Assembly: GCA_009602735.1 (NCBI GenBank) | Contig: WELA01000805.1 | Coordinates: 267,792 to 331,791, forward strand | DNA length: 64,000 nucleotides | Source: Mesotaenium endlicherianum | Lineage: Eukaryota; Streptophyta; Zygnematophyceae; Zygnematales; Mesotaeniaceae | Direction: 5' to 3' | Shown: in pieces, positions 22,397-34,999 of the stretch | Numbering within the stretch: the stretch's first letter is position 1 | Layout of the letters: every line of letters begins with the position of its first letter | Position numbers and translations under genes: made by a program | Notes under the pieces: model-generated | What the model saw: only the letters and a program-made list of their open reading frames with translations | Database searches by the model: none | What the model was told of the DNA's origin: nothing

Positions 22397-25300
22397 GAGG
22401 ATGCTAGAGATAGTGAGTCGTCACTAGCTGCCCTCGTAGCAGGTATTATGGGTCCTGCTGAACTGGATTCACTATGCATGCCTGACAACCAGATAAAGGA
22501 GACCATCAGCAATATAGACATCCAGAGAGTGCACACTCTGGATGCTCTTGTTCCACCTGATGTCCAACATTTCTTTGCTAAGTCAAGAGAACAATGCGAA
22601 AGTCATGAAAAGACAATCCCCCCTATCCTACTGCATTGCATGATTGCAGGTAGGAAGGTGAGGGCATTTGTTGACGGAGGGGCGTCACATACTTTTATCC
22701 ACAAGGACTTAGTTAAGCGGCTAAGGCTGCCTATTGTCACCCAAGGGAATAGAAAAATATTCCTTGGAGATGCCTCAAGTATCCCGGGAGGAGTTATAAC
22801 CAAGCCTATTGAGGTCCAGTTAGGTTCTGGCATTGCAGTTCTAACTGAAACGCTTACATTTGAGGTACTCAACACTGGCTTTTATGATCTCGTGCTAGGC
22901 AGGTCCTGGCTTAATAGACATCAAGCTGAAGTGTGTTGGAGCAGAGGTACAGTTAAAGTGAGAGGAGCCAGTGATGGGCAGACTGACTTGGCACCCACCA
23001 GTGCTCTTCCTCTTGTCCTGTGTGGATGGCAAATGAAGGAAAAGAAGAGGCTTCCAGAAGGATGCAAGTTGCTGAATGCAATGGAGTTCGTCAAAAGCTG
23101 GAACCAGAAGGAAGATAGAATGTTCTGTCTGCTGCTAAGAGAGGTACCTCCTCAACCTGAAGAAGTGGTGGAGAAAAAGGTAAGCCCTCCAGAGCACCCA
23201 GCTGCTGTAAAAATTGTTGCTGAGTACACGGATGTATTTAATATGCCTCCAGGACTACCCCCGAAGAGAGAAGTAAATCATAGGATTGATTTACTACCTG
23301 GAAGTCAACCACCCTGGCAACGCACTTACGGCTTGTCTTATGTGGAGAGCGAGGAGTTGAAAACACAGATTGCCGAGCTTGAGGAAAATGGTTATATTTC
23401 TCCCACTAAATCACCTTACGGCGCACCCATCCTATTTGTTAAGAAAAAGGATGGCAGTATGCGGATGTGTGTGGATTACAGAACTCTGAACAGAATTACA
23501 CTAAAGACCAAGTATGCTTTACCCAGAATCGAGGACTTGCTTGATACCCTGTCTGGTGCTAAGGTGTTCAGTAAGATAGATCTCAAGAGTGGTTATCATC
23601 AAATCAGAATTGCTGAGGGGGATGAACACAAGACTGCCTTCCGCACACGTTATAGACACTATGAGTTCAACGTGATGCCATTTGGACTGACTAATGCTCT
23701 TGCGACCTTCATAGGTGCTATGAATGACATTTCAAGACTGTATTTGGATAAGTTTGTGCAAGTTTTTTTGGATATTTTAATTTTCTCTAAAGATGAAGCC
23801 CAGCACATTGAACACTTAAAAATAGTCATAGACACGCTGAGAAGACATCACTTATATGCTAAAATGAGCAAGTGTGATTTCTTTAAAGAAAGTATTGAAT
23901 TCTTAGGCCACGTTGTCAGTAAAGAAGGCATCAGTGTGGATCCTAAGAAAGACCATAAGGGACTGGCCAGTATACCAATCTGTCTCTGAAGTTAGATCCT
24001 TCCTCGGGTTGGCTAACTACTATAGGAGATTTATTAAGAATTATTATACAAAGGCCAGTAAATTGACTAACCTTACAAAGAAAGACATAGGATATGTATG
24101 GGGGGAAGAGCAGCAGGCTGCCTTCCAGACCCTTAAAGATGCTCTTTGTTCTGCCTCAGAGCTAGCCGTGTATGACCCCAGCAAACCGGTGCAGGTGTTC
24201 ACTGATGCCTCGGACTTTGCCATGGGTGCTATTTTGTTGCAGCCTGCTGACAAAATCACAAAGGATGGTAAGGTACGGCAAGAGTGGCACCCTGTGTTGT
24301 ACAAGTCTATGAAATTTAATCCAGCAGAGATTAATTACTCAGTGCATGATAAAGAGCTGCTAGCTATCATTCATGTGCTCAAACAGTGGAGAGCATACTT
24401 ACATGGTAAAGCTCTTAAGGTGATTACAGATCATCTAGCTCTGACTCACTTTCAGAAGAAGTCCAAGCTGTCAAGGAGGGAGAACCGCTGGAGCCAGATG
24501 CTGGAGCAATTTCAAGTCCAGATTGACTACAAACCAGGGAAGTTGAATCTTGCTCATGCACTGAAGACCTTTAGTCAGCATGCTGTAGATAAAGTCTTGT
24601 GTGCACTCACTTCACTAAAGGTGAAAATGTCCTTCCTTGAACAATTTAGGAAAGCCTACCTTTCTGACCCAACATTTGAGCCCAGCCCCACTACTGGTAT
24701 GTGTCGTGCTACTGCACTCGGGTATAAGCTTAAGAGATGGGTCTGGGTGACTGAAACCACTTCAGGCAGGCTGAAGCTGGTCGTTCCTAATAACGTGGAA
24801 ATAAGGTCCCTTTTATTGAGTCAAGCACATGACAGTTTACTGGGTGGGCATTTGGGGCAGGCCAAAACTGTTGGCAAACTGGCAAAACATTATCATTGGG
24901 AGGGATTACCTCGGGAGGTCCTAAAATACGTTAAGTCCTGTGACCAGTGTCAAAAGAATAAGTCTAGGCACACACCACCGGGGGGCCTCTTACAACCGCT
25001 GCCCATCCCAGCTGGCCACTGGGAAACAATATCCATGGACTGGGTGGTCACACTGCCACGAACTGCCAATGGGCATGATTCGATACTGGTTGTTGTGGAT
25101 AAACGGACAAAAATGGTCATTCTTATCCCCACAACTGTCAAGGTAACTGCACTCAAAAAAGCGAGACAGTTCTACAACCATGTAGTATGCCAACATGGGC
25201 TACCCTCTAATATAATCTCAGACAGAGACACGAAATTTACCTCTAAGTTTTGAACAGCTTTAATGGGGTTAATGGGAGTCAAGCAGCTGCTCAGCACAGC

Positions 25301-26153
25301 AAACCACCCTCAGACTGATGGGCAGACTGAAGGAGCTAACAGATTTCTGCAAGAGTTACTGAGAGCCTATATTAACCAAAAACAAGATAATTGGGATGAC
25401 CTGTTACCTCAAATCTAGTTTGCGGTCAACAGTGCGGTGCACGCGTCAACGGGCAAGTCTCCTTTTGAAGTAAGCCTGGTTAGAGTCCTCAAGTCTCCTT
25501 TAGATGTCCTAGGGGAGTCTTTAATTCAAAGGGATTGACAATCCGGCCTCACTCCAGTTAATTCAGGATTTTGCTGACACCCTGTCAGAAGTCCAGCAGA
25601 ACCTGCACAAAGCCCAAGAAAACCAACAAAAGTACGCTAATCAGCACCGTCGAGAACTGACCTTTTCTAAGGGCGATTTGGTCAAACTGCATTCTCAGCA
25701 CCTGTACCTCCCTGGTGTGGTCAAGAAAAAGCTTGGACCTGTTTGGGTCGGCCTCTATTCGGTGGTGCTCCGTGTCGGTTAGAATGCTTACAAACTGAAC
25801 ATGCCAAATACAAGGGTCATCCGGTCTTGAATGTCTCCTTCCTGGAACCTTACATCAAAGGTGATACACTGTTCACAGGTCGGTTACCTGTCCAACCGGG
25901 ACCGGTCCCCGCTGTCCGGGACGGCGACCTTGAGGAATATGAGGTTGAGGAGATTTTAGACGCGCGCTCGGTCCGTCGATCGTCTAAATATGTCATGAAG
26001 TACCTCATTCGATGGAAGGGTTACGATGCCTCTGGGGACACTTGGGAATTTAAAGTCTATTTGACTAATGCCAAAGGGGGCGTTGAAACGGTTCCACTTT
26101 CGGGCGGCTGGAGCACCTCCCTAACAGTCATTTCAGTTGACACGGGAAGGTGA
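22359..26153 (+). pseudogene. D1 Pol: protease, RT, RNase H, integrase, chromodomain
   Basis: The long frame to 23989 holds protease ([15 protein letters not shown], where D-G-G replaces D-S/T-G) and RT ([33 protein letters not shown]). The RT catalytic box reads VFLDILIF and lacks one of the two Asp codons. A frameshift near 23945-23965 moves to the frame 23913-25253, with RNase H (TDASDFAMGAILLQ, HDKELLAIIH) and integrase (HDSLLGGH, CDQCQ, ISMDWVV, SDRDTKFTSKF). A TGA at 25251-25253 and further stops follow. The chromodomain is at about 25935-26090 (YLIRWKGYDASGDTWEF). Confidence 0.9.
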
Positions 26154-26451
26154 CAGGAGGTCCAGTCTCCATTTAAATCGGAGGGGCAAATATGACAGTT
26201 AGTATGCGAGAGCGAGAAAGGGACAGTTATGTTAACTTTAAGTGTCAGCATAGTGACAGAGGGGACAGCCTGGCCCACATAAAGCACCTTTAGCTGAAGG
26301 AAAAAGGAAAACACATTCATACGTTTATGTCTAGCACACCGCAACTACGTCAACTCCTAGCAATCACCCTGTAAGGTAAACAGGAACGAATATACCATAC
26401 TAATACGAACTTACTCCCTTCCTGCAACTTCTAGGATAAAGGTCAATATCC

Positions 26452-26482
26452 TACTAACTTGGGCCCTGGCTACATGTGCAGA
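26452..26482 (+). promoter_or_regulatory. Splice-acceptor-like signal before the third ORF
   Basis: TACTAAC (26452-26458) matches the strongest branch-point consensus. 20 bp further on, TGTGCAG ends at 26481. The next bases are AATGG, so the first codon of the third ORF starts one base after the predicted acceptor. This would suit expression from a spliced subgenomic RNA. It is inferred from sequence only. Confidence 0.45.
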
Positions 26483-28159
26483 ATGGCTCCCACCACACAA
26501 AAGAAGGACAGAAAACGCAAGGCACAAGAAGCCAGGAGGACAATGGAGCAATACCAGAAGGAGCTGGCGGCGACGTCCCTCACCAGGAGAGAACAAGAAA
26601 GGGTCCGCAAATAACAAGAGGCGGCAGAAGAAGCACAGAGGAAGAAGGATCAAGAAGCGGAAAACCTCAAGAAAGCTGAGGAGGAGAGACAGAAGAAACA
26701 ACGAGAAGAAGCGGCAGCGGCAGAGGAGGAGTGAAGGAAAAAGGCTGAAGCGGACAGGCAGAAGAGCTTGGCTACTTACAGGTCTACTGTGGTGGGTGGC
26801 CAAAACTTTGATAACCTGAAGGAAGCATTGCTGGCAGCCCAGGAGATCAACAAGCTAGAACAGACAACACTGTTACAGAGGGAAGGAGCTGCAGCACTGG
26901 ATAGGTACATTGAGACAGACACTGGTGTGGTCCTCTACGAGGATTATGCCAAGATGGTGGGCTATACAGCAGAGCAGGCCCGGTACCTTGCCGATGATTC
27001 AAAGAACAAGCCAGTCCCAATACCGAGAATAGTGGGAGATCAGAGACTCATCAGGATGGTGAGCATGCGGCCCGATAGCTTTAAGGATACGGTATTCTAC
27101 CTCACACTATTGCCAGCTTACAACGAAGTTCAGAGAAGGAGCTGGGAGTACTTGGCCAGGGAGGCAGGACAGCAGATGTTCTCTCCCCACTGGTTCCCAT
27201 GTAAACTGAGAAAGGCAGAGCATGGACCCCAGTACTACCAGCAGCCAACATACTGGAGGTGGATGACGGTCACAAACAAAAAGCAGGAGTGTGACCGAGC
27301 CCAACCAGACGATTTCCACTATGGCCTAGGCGGCTACCTCATCCTACCACCTCACATTGCCCCTTGGGACCCCAGGCTGAATGGCTGCCTGAGCAATATG
27401 AATGCAGAGACCAAAGAGCACAGGAGGAGGGGGAGGGACTACTTCTCTAAGGCAAAGCATGCCTTTGTCAAATGGTCGAAGAATGCAGGCCGGATAGATA
27501 TCAGCAGGCTGAAGGCCAAGCAACCCCCAGCGCGCCCTAAGAAAGGGAGATCAGTAGACTACTCCATGTCTACCAGAGAGCAGGACAACTTAGTTGACGA
27601 GACTCCTACTCTCTCAGAGGAGGAGGATGAGGGGGATGAGGAAGAAGAACAAGGCAAAGGAGAAGCATCAGGAGCTGGTACTCGGGAGACCCAGGGGCAG
27701 GCAGGGGCACTTCCTAAAGAACCAAGATCAGGTATATGGAACGTGATCCCCGTCATGGAGGCAACTGGACCCCGCACTCGCTCCCCCAGTCCACCTGCCC
27801 AAGCAGGGGAAGAAGCTGATTTAACTGTACTGAGCAGCAGGCACAGGCGGAAATCCCCAGAGAAGAGGGGTTTCAGAAGAGGGCCACGCGGGGTGGCCAG
27901 AGGTATGCCGGCCTCCCCCTTTGCTCAGGGACATGTGCCTCTTGCTAATGTATTTCAGCATCCTATTGGGATGCCTGTCTATGTGGGGATCAACACCCAA
28001 GTGGGTGAAGAGCAGGCTACCATCCTTCGTTCTCCTCGAGGTCCATCTTTAGAATAAACGGAGTTCTTTAGAAGGCCGGCTGACAGACCTAGAGGGCTGT
28101 CCAGATCTAGGTCCAGATCTCCGTCTCCTGATCCTGAAGTCCAAGGAACAACCCCCTAG
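26483..28159 (+). pseudogene. D1 third ORF, unknown function
   Basis: An extra gene between pol and the 3' LTR. From ATG 26483 one frame runs 559 codons to TAG 28157-28159, broken by TAA 26612, TGA 26732 and TAA 28055. The uninterrupted central part is 26768-28054. Residues about 1-95 are a charged Lys/Glu/Gln coiled coil. The middle is a globular region rich in Trp, Tyr and Pro (for example PHWFPCKLRKAEHG and FHYGLGGYLILPPH). Then come an acidic tract (EEEDEGDEEEEQ), basic Arg-rich patches, the motif VPLANVFQHP and an RSRSRSPSP tail. There is no signal peptide or membrane segment, so it is not an envelope protein. I recognise no family. Confidence 0.75.
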
Positions 28160-28271
28160 GTGACAGGCTGAAGAGGCGGTCAGTGGGAGAGGCTGGCCAG
28201 GTTCAGGTCCCTTATTTAAGACTTCTGCAGTTTAATGTTGTCGAGGCGACAACAAGTTAAGTTGGAGGGAT

Positions 28272-28989
28272 TGTAATGAGTCAGTTTATTAGTAGATATA
28301 ATATTCATGTAAATATAATTTATTTAAGTTCAGCCGACTGAACTTTAGTTGATAATCAGTCTGCTGGACTTTATATTTAAAATCAGTTTAATGACTCAGT
28401 CGGAAGGAGCAGGCTGAAGTCCACTTAAGTCAGCTTGCTGACTCATTCTTTGACAGGCAGCTGACTTCCGTACTCGGTAGCAGCGAACTGCCTCGATATG
28501 CATCTAAGTATGATATGCTAGATGAATGGCCAGATGACATCCCTATGATGGATGGCTATTTGGGATGATGGGAGATGGCGGTGGATTTGGTTAACCGAGG
28601 TCCTACCAATGTGATTAACTCCCGGGTAGGCGGTGCCATCGCACTGGCCGTTGAACAGTAAACTCATTCCATGTACATATGCTAGGCATTGCTCTCGAGT
28701 TCGGCGTTGGGAAACGAGGCCAACTCTCTGGTACAGCTTACGGAGAGAAACCTGAATCCAAGGCGGGAAGCCATTGACACGCACTGTCTTCCAACCTTGC
28801 TTATGTATGAGTTTACTGATTGCATTATTGATGCTAGTTTACTTGCATTTGACTTACGAGTACTATTCACTGCTAGTGTGTTGTCCTTTGCTGTTAAATC
28901 AATTAACGGAAAATACCATAAAGATTACTTGCAGATATAAAGATCTTCATTAATTGATTATCGCCTATTTGGTAAGTCGATTCATTTCA
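28272..28989 (+). repeat. D1 3' LTR
   Basis: 718 bp, the same length as the 5' LTR, with scattered substitutions between them. Preceded by a short purine stretch GTTGGAGGGAT. Confidence 0.93.
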
Positions 28990-30116
28990 AAGATGGACCC
29001 TAAGAAGACCACGGTGGTGGAGGAATGGCCAACCCCCACTACCAAGAACGAACTCCAATCATTTTTGGGATTTGCCAATTAGCTTCTCGCACATAGCAAC
29101 CCCCCTCACTGACTTACTCAAGAAGGACAAGCCATATGTTTGGACCAAGAAGTAGGAGGACGCATTCCAACAACTGAAGCAAAAATTGACGACATCCCCG
29201 GTGCTTACACTCCTAAGTCCAACCCAGATTGGCCATTCCACGTCATCACCGATGCATCTTCCTATGCAATAGGAGCAATCCTGCTTCAAGACCAAGGCAA
29301 GGGACTGCAGCCCATTGCCTACAAGTCCAGGAAGCTAAATTTACCTGAGCAAAATTATACAACCACGAAGCGAGAGGCATTGGCGATGATACATGCCTTG
29401 AAGGTTTGGCGTTGCTACGTTGAAGGACGCAAGGTGCTGGTCATTACGGACCACGAGGCGTCAACGCACCTTCAGACGCAGCCGTATCTTTCAAGGAGAC
29501 AAGCAAGATGGAGTGAATATCTGCAACAATACAACATCACGATTCAGTACCAACCTGGGAAGACAAATCCAGCCGACCCCCTTTGAAGACTACAAGCGAA
29601 CTCGGTTACGACAACCTTACATACGGATTTGGAGGCAAGATTTTCAGCCGCCTATGAACGAGACCCTTACTACAAGAACAGGGATGCGGCCTTGGACCCA
29701 TATAAGAAGCAAGAAGGAAATTATGAGATGAGGCAAGACACGAGCCAGAGATGTGTTCCTAATGACTTAGACCTCCGGCTCTTGCTTCTACGAGAAGCAC
29801 ACGACAACCCTCTTGGAGGACACTTTGGGATCCTAAAGACCACGGGCATTCTAGCCAAGACTTATTACTGGCCAGGCATGTCTAAGCAAGTCAAGGAGTA
29901 CTGCGAGGAGCTGTAACACATGCCAAAGAGTCAAGCCATCATCACAAAAGGCGGGAGGACTCCTCCACCCACTACCAATCCCGGAAAGGCAATGGACGGA
30001 CATCTCAATGGACCTTATCATGGACCTGCCCCCGACACCTCGAGGCCATAATGCATTATTAACGGTGGTGGAAGGACTTACCAAGATGGCTCATTTCATT
30101 CCCACAACGGCTAAGG
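28990..30116 (+). pseudogene. C1 pol part 2: RT end, RNase H, integrase zinc finger
   Basis: It resumes at the duplicated AAGAT with the RT thumb/connection (GACCCTAAGAAGACC encodes DPKKT). RNase H is clear ([18 protein letters not shown], then TTKREALAMIHALKVW). The integrase finger follows ([10 protein letters not shown], then the CNTCQ region after a frameshift at about 29915). Ends at TAAGG (30112-30116), the C2 target site. Confidence 0.88.
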
Positions 30117-30619
30117 TGTAGTGAAACAGATAGATAAAGTACTTAGTAAAACAGAATACTTTATCTATTCAAGACAAGGATCTTTGAACACAAGTGGTAG
30201 CTTCTTGAAAGAGAGATGGCTTCTTGAAAGTTAATATATTTCTGGATTTTGGCAAGTACAAGAGTGATTCTCCAATGTCTTTCTATGTTCTAGCTCTTGT
30301 TTATATACTTGCTACATAAGTAATTTCTAGGAAGGTGTATGTTGATGTGTTGGCACCCAACACATCCCAAAACTTGCCACCTCTTTCTAGAATAATGTAC
30401 ACATGTCCTTTTGACCTAAAAATGGCACATTTGACTTTTGCCACATGGAGTTCTTCTAGGTCTTTCCTCTAACTTCGAAAATGCCTTGGAAGGTTCAAAG
30501 GACATGAACCAAGTTACTAGAGTACCTATTCACACTTGACTCCACACAATACTACTCCAAATATATTTGAAAACATTAAAATATATGCAAACTAATATAT
30601 AATAACTCAAATCACTACA
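30117..30619 (-). repeat. C2 3' LTR
   Basis: 503 bp, TGTAGTGA...TCACTACA. A perfect 12-bp inverted repeat, ATAGATAAAGTA (30130-30141) / TACTTTATCTAT (30157-30168), lies close to its edge. This is the U5 side in the sense direction, and the hairpin is present in the other C LTRs that retain this end. Confidence 0.95.
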
Positions 30620-30654
30620 TCACCCCCCCGATAGAAAAAGCGACGTCTCGGCGC

Positions 30655-30785
30655 GTCAAGTCAGGTCTTACACATGTGGAGCAAACTAGTCAACAGTTTC
30701 AAGTCAGATGCCACACATGTGAAGAGGACTAGTCAAAGGCGCCAAGTCAGGTGCTACACATGTAAGGTAGACTAGGCAAGGTCGT
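30655..30785 (-). repeat. Tandem repeats in the C2 3' untranslated region
   Basis: Three imperfect copies of a roughly 45-bp unit with CAAGTCAGGTGCTACACATGT and GACTAGTCAA as its core. The corresponding part of C1 (about 44800-44905) has the same array in the other orientation, so it is a family feature. The rest of 30620-31388 has no ORF. Confidence 0.75.
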
Positions 30786-31388
30786 AGGTGGTGTGACCTT
30801 ATTGGCTAGCCTACTCCTTAATGATAAAGAAAATTGTACAAGTTGGCCCAGAATCTGCCACGAACTCAAAAATTCATAGCGGCCACAGAACTGCTCCAAA
30901 TCTGAAAATTCGAGTGCCAGACGGACCGCGTCGGAGAACTCTACCGGGTCACCAAATTTGAGAGCATTCTCATTTCTGGAGTGTCGTTGAGAGCTGAGAG
31001 AGTAGGCACTCCTCCAAATCTGTGCAGAAACTTCTGAAAATCATAAGTCCTTCTATACTTCTCCAAATTCTGCAAACTAAGTCTCAAACTGGGCGCTGTA
31101 AGATGTTCTACCAGAGTCTTGAGTTTCAGAGCATTCCAAGTTCAGGGGAGGGCACAATGTCAGAAGGCATATTCTGCCCTAACAATGCCAGCAGCCTGAC
31201 CCCCTTCTACTTAGAGCATCATATCTCTCTCACCAGTGCTCCAAATTGAGCAAACTTGGACTCTAAATGACCGGCTACTCATGGACTACAGCCAGGTAAA
31301 TTTTCAGAATTTATTATGCAGAGACCTATCACCAGTAGCAGTTTTAGTTTTCTGTCCAGAAACTGCGAGAAGAGAAGAGTGTCTAATG

Positions 31389-34300
31389 TCAATTTTTCCT
31401 CTTTCTTGTTCTTGCAGGCTGCCTCCAAGGGGTCTTCTGCTGCTTCTTGATGGTGGCAGGCTGCCTCCCTGAAGTCTTCGGGCTTCTAGTAGAGAGACTT
31501 GGGGCTGGTCCAAGATGGGGGTTGGCGGCATGGAAGCGCTTCAACTTTCTCTGAACTTTGTCAAGGTAGTGCGCCGCCACCCAACTATTCTCCGAATCTG
31601 GATATCCTTTCCACTTGATCAAGTATTGCTGCTGTCTCCTGAAATTTCTCATAGCCACTATGTCTTCCACTTCGTACTCCAAATGATCATCCACTATTGT
31701 TGGGGCTGGTGGGGTTGTCACACGTCCTGGGAACTTGTTGTCGGGTTGCACATATGGCTTGAAGAGGGAAGCGTGGAATACGGGGTCGATGTGCATAGTC
31801 TGGGGAAGTTCTAGCTTGAAAGCAACGGGGTTGACTTGCTGGATAATCTTGAAGGGTCCCAAATACTTGGGAGAGAACTTGCTGCCGGCAGGCCTGTTGT
31901 TCAGGGAAATGTTCTTGGATGATAGTAACACGTTGTCACCCACTCTGTACGTAATTTCTCTTCTGGATCTGTTCGCCACTCTTGCTTGAGCATCTTGCGC
32001 GTGTTGTAGAGCTTTCTTCGCTGCTGTAAGGGCTGCTTCTAATGTCTCCATAAAATCTGTGGCTGCAGGTACTTCATCATGGCCAGCCGTGAAGCTCAGT
32101 GGCGTGGTCGGATGGAAGCCATAGTTGAGGAAGAATGGGGACTCTTGGGTAGAGGCCTGCGTAGTGTTGTTGTAGGCAAACTCGAGGGGGGTCAAGTACA
32201 TGTCCCAGTCTTGCTCGAGGGTAGACACGTAGGCCTTTAGAGAGGTCTTTAGGGTACGATTCATACGCTCGGTTTGCCCATCTGATTGTGGGTGGTAGGC
32301 AGTAGACATATCCAGCGATGTACCCAAGTTCTTGAAGAGATTTTTCCAGAAATGGCTTGTGAATCTTGGATCTCTATCTGACACAATTCTTGATGGTAGT
32401 CCATGGAGTCGGAAGATGTTGTCAAAGATGAGTCTTGCAAGTTGTGGTGCTATAGCCTGTGCTTAGTTGTCGTGGGAATAAAATGAGCCATCTTGGTAAG
32501 TCTGTCCACCGCCGTGAGTATTGCATTATGGCCTCGAGGTGTCACGGGCAAGTCCACGATAAGGTCCATTGAGATGTCCGTCCATTGTCTTTCGGGGATT
32601 GGTAGTGGTTGGAGGAGTCCTCCCGCCTTTTGCGATGATGGCTTGATTCTTTGGCATGTGTCACAGCTCCTGCAGTACTCCTTGACTTGCTTAGACATGC
32701 CTGGCCAACAATAAGTCCTAGCTAGAACGCCCGTGGTCCTTAGGATTCCAAAGTGTCCTCCAAGAGGGTTGTCGTGTGCTTCTCGTAGAAGCAAGAGCCG
32801 GAGGTCTAAGTCATTAGGAACACATCTCTGGCCCGTATCTTGCCTCACCCAATAATTGCCTTCTTGCTTCTTGCATGGGTCCAAGGCTGCTTCTCCGTTC
32901 TTGTAGTAAGGGTCTCTTTCATAGGCGGCTGAAAATCGAGCTTCCAGATCTGTCTTCAGGGATACCATCACTGCATTTAATTGCAGTCTTGAGAGGGGGT
33001 CAGCCGGGTTTGTCTTGCCGGGCTGGTACTGAATCGTGATGTTGTATTGTTGCAAGTATCCGCTCCATCTTGCTTGTCTCCTTGAGAGATACGGCTGCGT
33101 TTGGAGGTGCTTTAACGCCTCGTGGTCCGTGGTGACCAGTACTTTGCGTCCTTCAACGTAGCAGCGCCAAACCTTCAAGGCATGTACAATCGCCAATGCC
33201 TCTCGCTCCGTGGTTGTATAATTTTGCTCGGCTGGATTTAGCTTCCTTGACTCGTAGGCGATGGGCTGCAGTCCCTTGCCTTGGTCTTGAAGCAGGATTG
33301 CTCCTATTGCATAGGAAGATGCATCGGTGATGACGTGGAAGGGCCAATCTGGGTTTGGACTTGGGAGTGTGAGCACCGGGGATGTGGTCAATCTTCGCTT
33401 TAACTCTTGAAATGCCTCTTCCTCTTTCTCGGTCCATGTATATAGCCTGTCCTTCTTGAGTAGATCTGTCAGGGGGGCTGCTATGTGCGAGAAGCCTTGG
33501 ATGAATTTTCTGTACCAATTGGCAAATCCCAAGAATGACTGGAGTTCTTTCTTGGTCGTGGGGGTTGGCCATTCCTCCACCACCGTGGTCTTCTTGGGGT
33601 CTATCTTGATGCCATCAGCAGTCACGTGGAGACCTAGGAACTCCACTTCTTGTTTGGCAAACTCGCATTTTGACTCCTTCGCAAACAGCTTGTTTTGCTT
33701 CAATACTTCAAGGACTTCTTTCAAGTGTCTCGCATGCTCTTCAAGGGTCTTGCTGTAGATAAGGATGTCATCGATGAATACCACCACAAATCTGTCCAAC
33801 ATGGGCTGAAATATGGTGTTCATCATAGTCATGAAAGTTGCTGGCGCGTTGGTGAGTCCAAATGGCAGGACCATGAACTCAAAATGTCCATATCTTGTCC
33901 TGAATGCCGTCTTCTCTATGTCCGGTTCTGCGATGCGAATCTGGTGGTAGCCGCTCCGTAAGTCAATCTTCGTGAAGTACTTGGCTCCAACCAGCCGGTC
34001 CATGAGCTCATCCATGCGCGGCAGCGGGTATCGATTCTTGATGGTGATCTTGTTGAGGGCGCGATAGTCCACACACATCCTCAAGGTACCATCTTTCTTC
34101 TTGACAAATAGCACCGGGGCTCCAAATGGCGACTTGCTAGGTCGAATGAAGCCATGCTCCAGTAGCTCCTTGATTTGCTTCTTGACTTCGTCTAGCTCCG
34201 TGTATGACATTTTGAACGTAGGCCGAGAGATGGGCTTGCTTCCGGGCTCCAACTCTATCTTGTGGTCTACGAATCTTTTGGGGGGTAGGCCCTTGGGCAA

Positions 34301-34999
34301 TTCCGGGGAGAACACTTCTTTGTAGTCCTCTAAGACTTCTTGTATCTCCTTGGGAACGGGGCTGCCTTCTTGACTCTCGATGTCTTTCTTGATGTCTTTT
34401 GGCGTGATCAAGGCCAAAAGAAGCTCGTGTCCCTTCCTCACAAGTCTCTTGAGTTGGAGGGCGGACAATAGTATCTCGTGTGCCGGCTTCTGGATGTCTT
34501 GGGTCTGGATATTCTGGATTGCGCGCAAAATACAGATTCTTGAAGTGATGTCATTCTTGATCTTGATAGTACCGGTCCTCCAATCAACTTGGGGGTTGTG
34601 CTTGGTCAACCAAGGCGTCCCTAGGATGACGTCGTACTTGCCCAATTGCATGGGGGAGAACACTACTCTATCCTTGAAGGACTTGATAGAGAGTGCCAAG
34701 GGGTACGTCTTCTTGGAAGGGGTAGTATAGGAGAATCCATCGGGCATCATAATCTCCTCGTCGTGGTCAAGAGTTCGCATAGTAATACCGTGCTTGGTGG
34801 CAAAATCTGCAGCAATGAAGTTGCCTTGAGCTCCGCTATCCACCAAGATGTGGACCTTCTCTCCTCCAAGGTAACCTCTCAAACTCATTGGGGCTGGAAC
34901 GTCGTCTTCAACGGGGGTCTCCACCTCACTTGGCGTGTTGCCTTCTCGTGAAGTGGGTCTTGGGGTGGTAGGCTCCTGGCCTACCGGCGCTGTCCGTTT
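31389..34999 (-). pseudogene. C2 Pol, one frameshift from intact
   Basis: Entered by -1 frameshift from gag. The frame is open to 32450 and contains protease ([16 protein letters not shown]), RT ([26 protein letters not shown], intact box [10 protein letters not shown]), RNase H ([34 protein letters not shown]) and the integrase zinc finger ([15 protein letters not shown]) plus the first catalytic Asp ([11 protein letters not shown]). Compared with C1 there are five extra bases near 32460, which end the frame in a TAG. The rest continues in another frame to 31389 with SDRDPRFTSHF, STAYHPQSDGQTER, LGPFKIIQQV and a chromodomain (YLIKWKGYPDSENSW). It ends in a basic tail with two RQPA motifs. 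Confidence 0.93.

Larger units (their letters stand above)
20149..28989 (+). mobile_element. Ty3/gypsy chromovirus D1 with a third ORF
   Basis: 8841 bp, bounded by TG...CA and the 5-bp duplication AAGAT (20144-20148 and 28990-28994) of C1 RT sequence. Both LTRs are 718 bp (20149-20866 and 28272-28989). Primer site TGGTATCGGAGC is at 20868-20879. Layout: gag 20901-22379, a -1 frameshift signal, pol to about 26153, then an extra ORF 26483-28159 before the 3' LTR. Gag is intact. Pol and the third ORF carry a few stops and frameshifts, so this copy is probably dead but not old. Confidence 0.95.

Noticed and set aside
26483-28159. Envelope protein for the D1 third ORF
   Set aside because: No signal peptide, no hydrophobic membrane segment and no cleavage site pattern can be seen.
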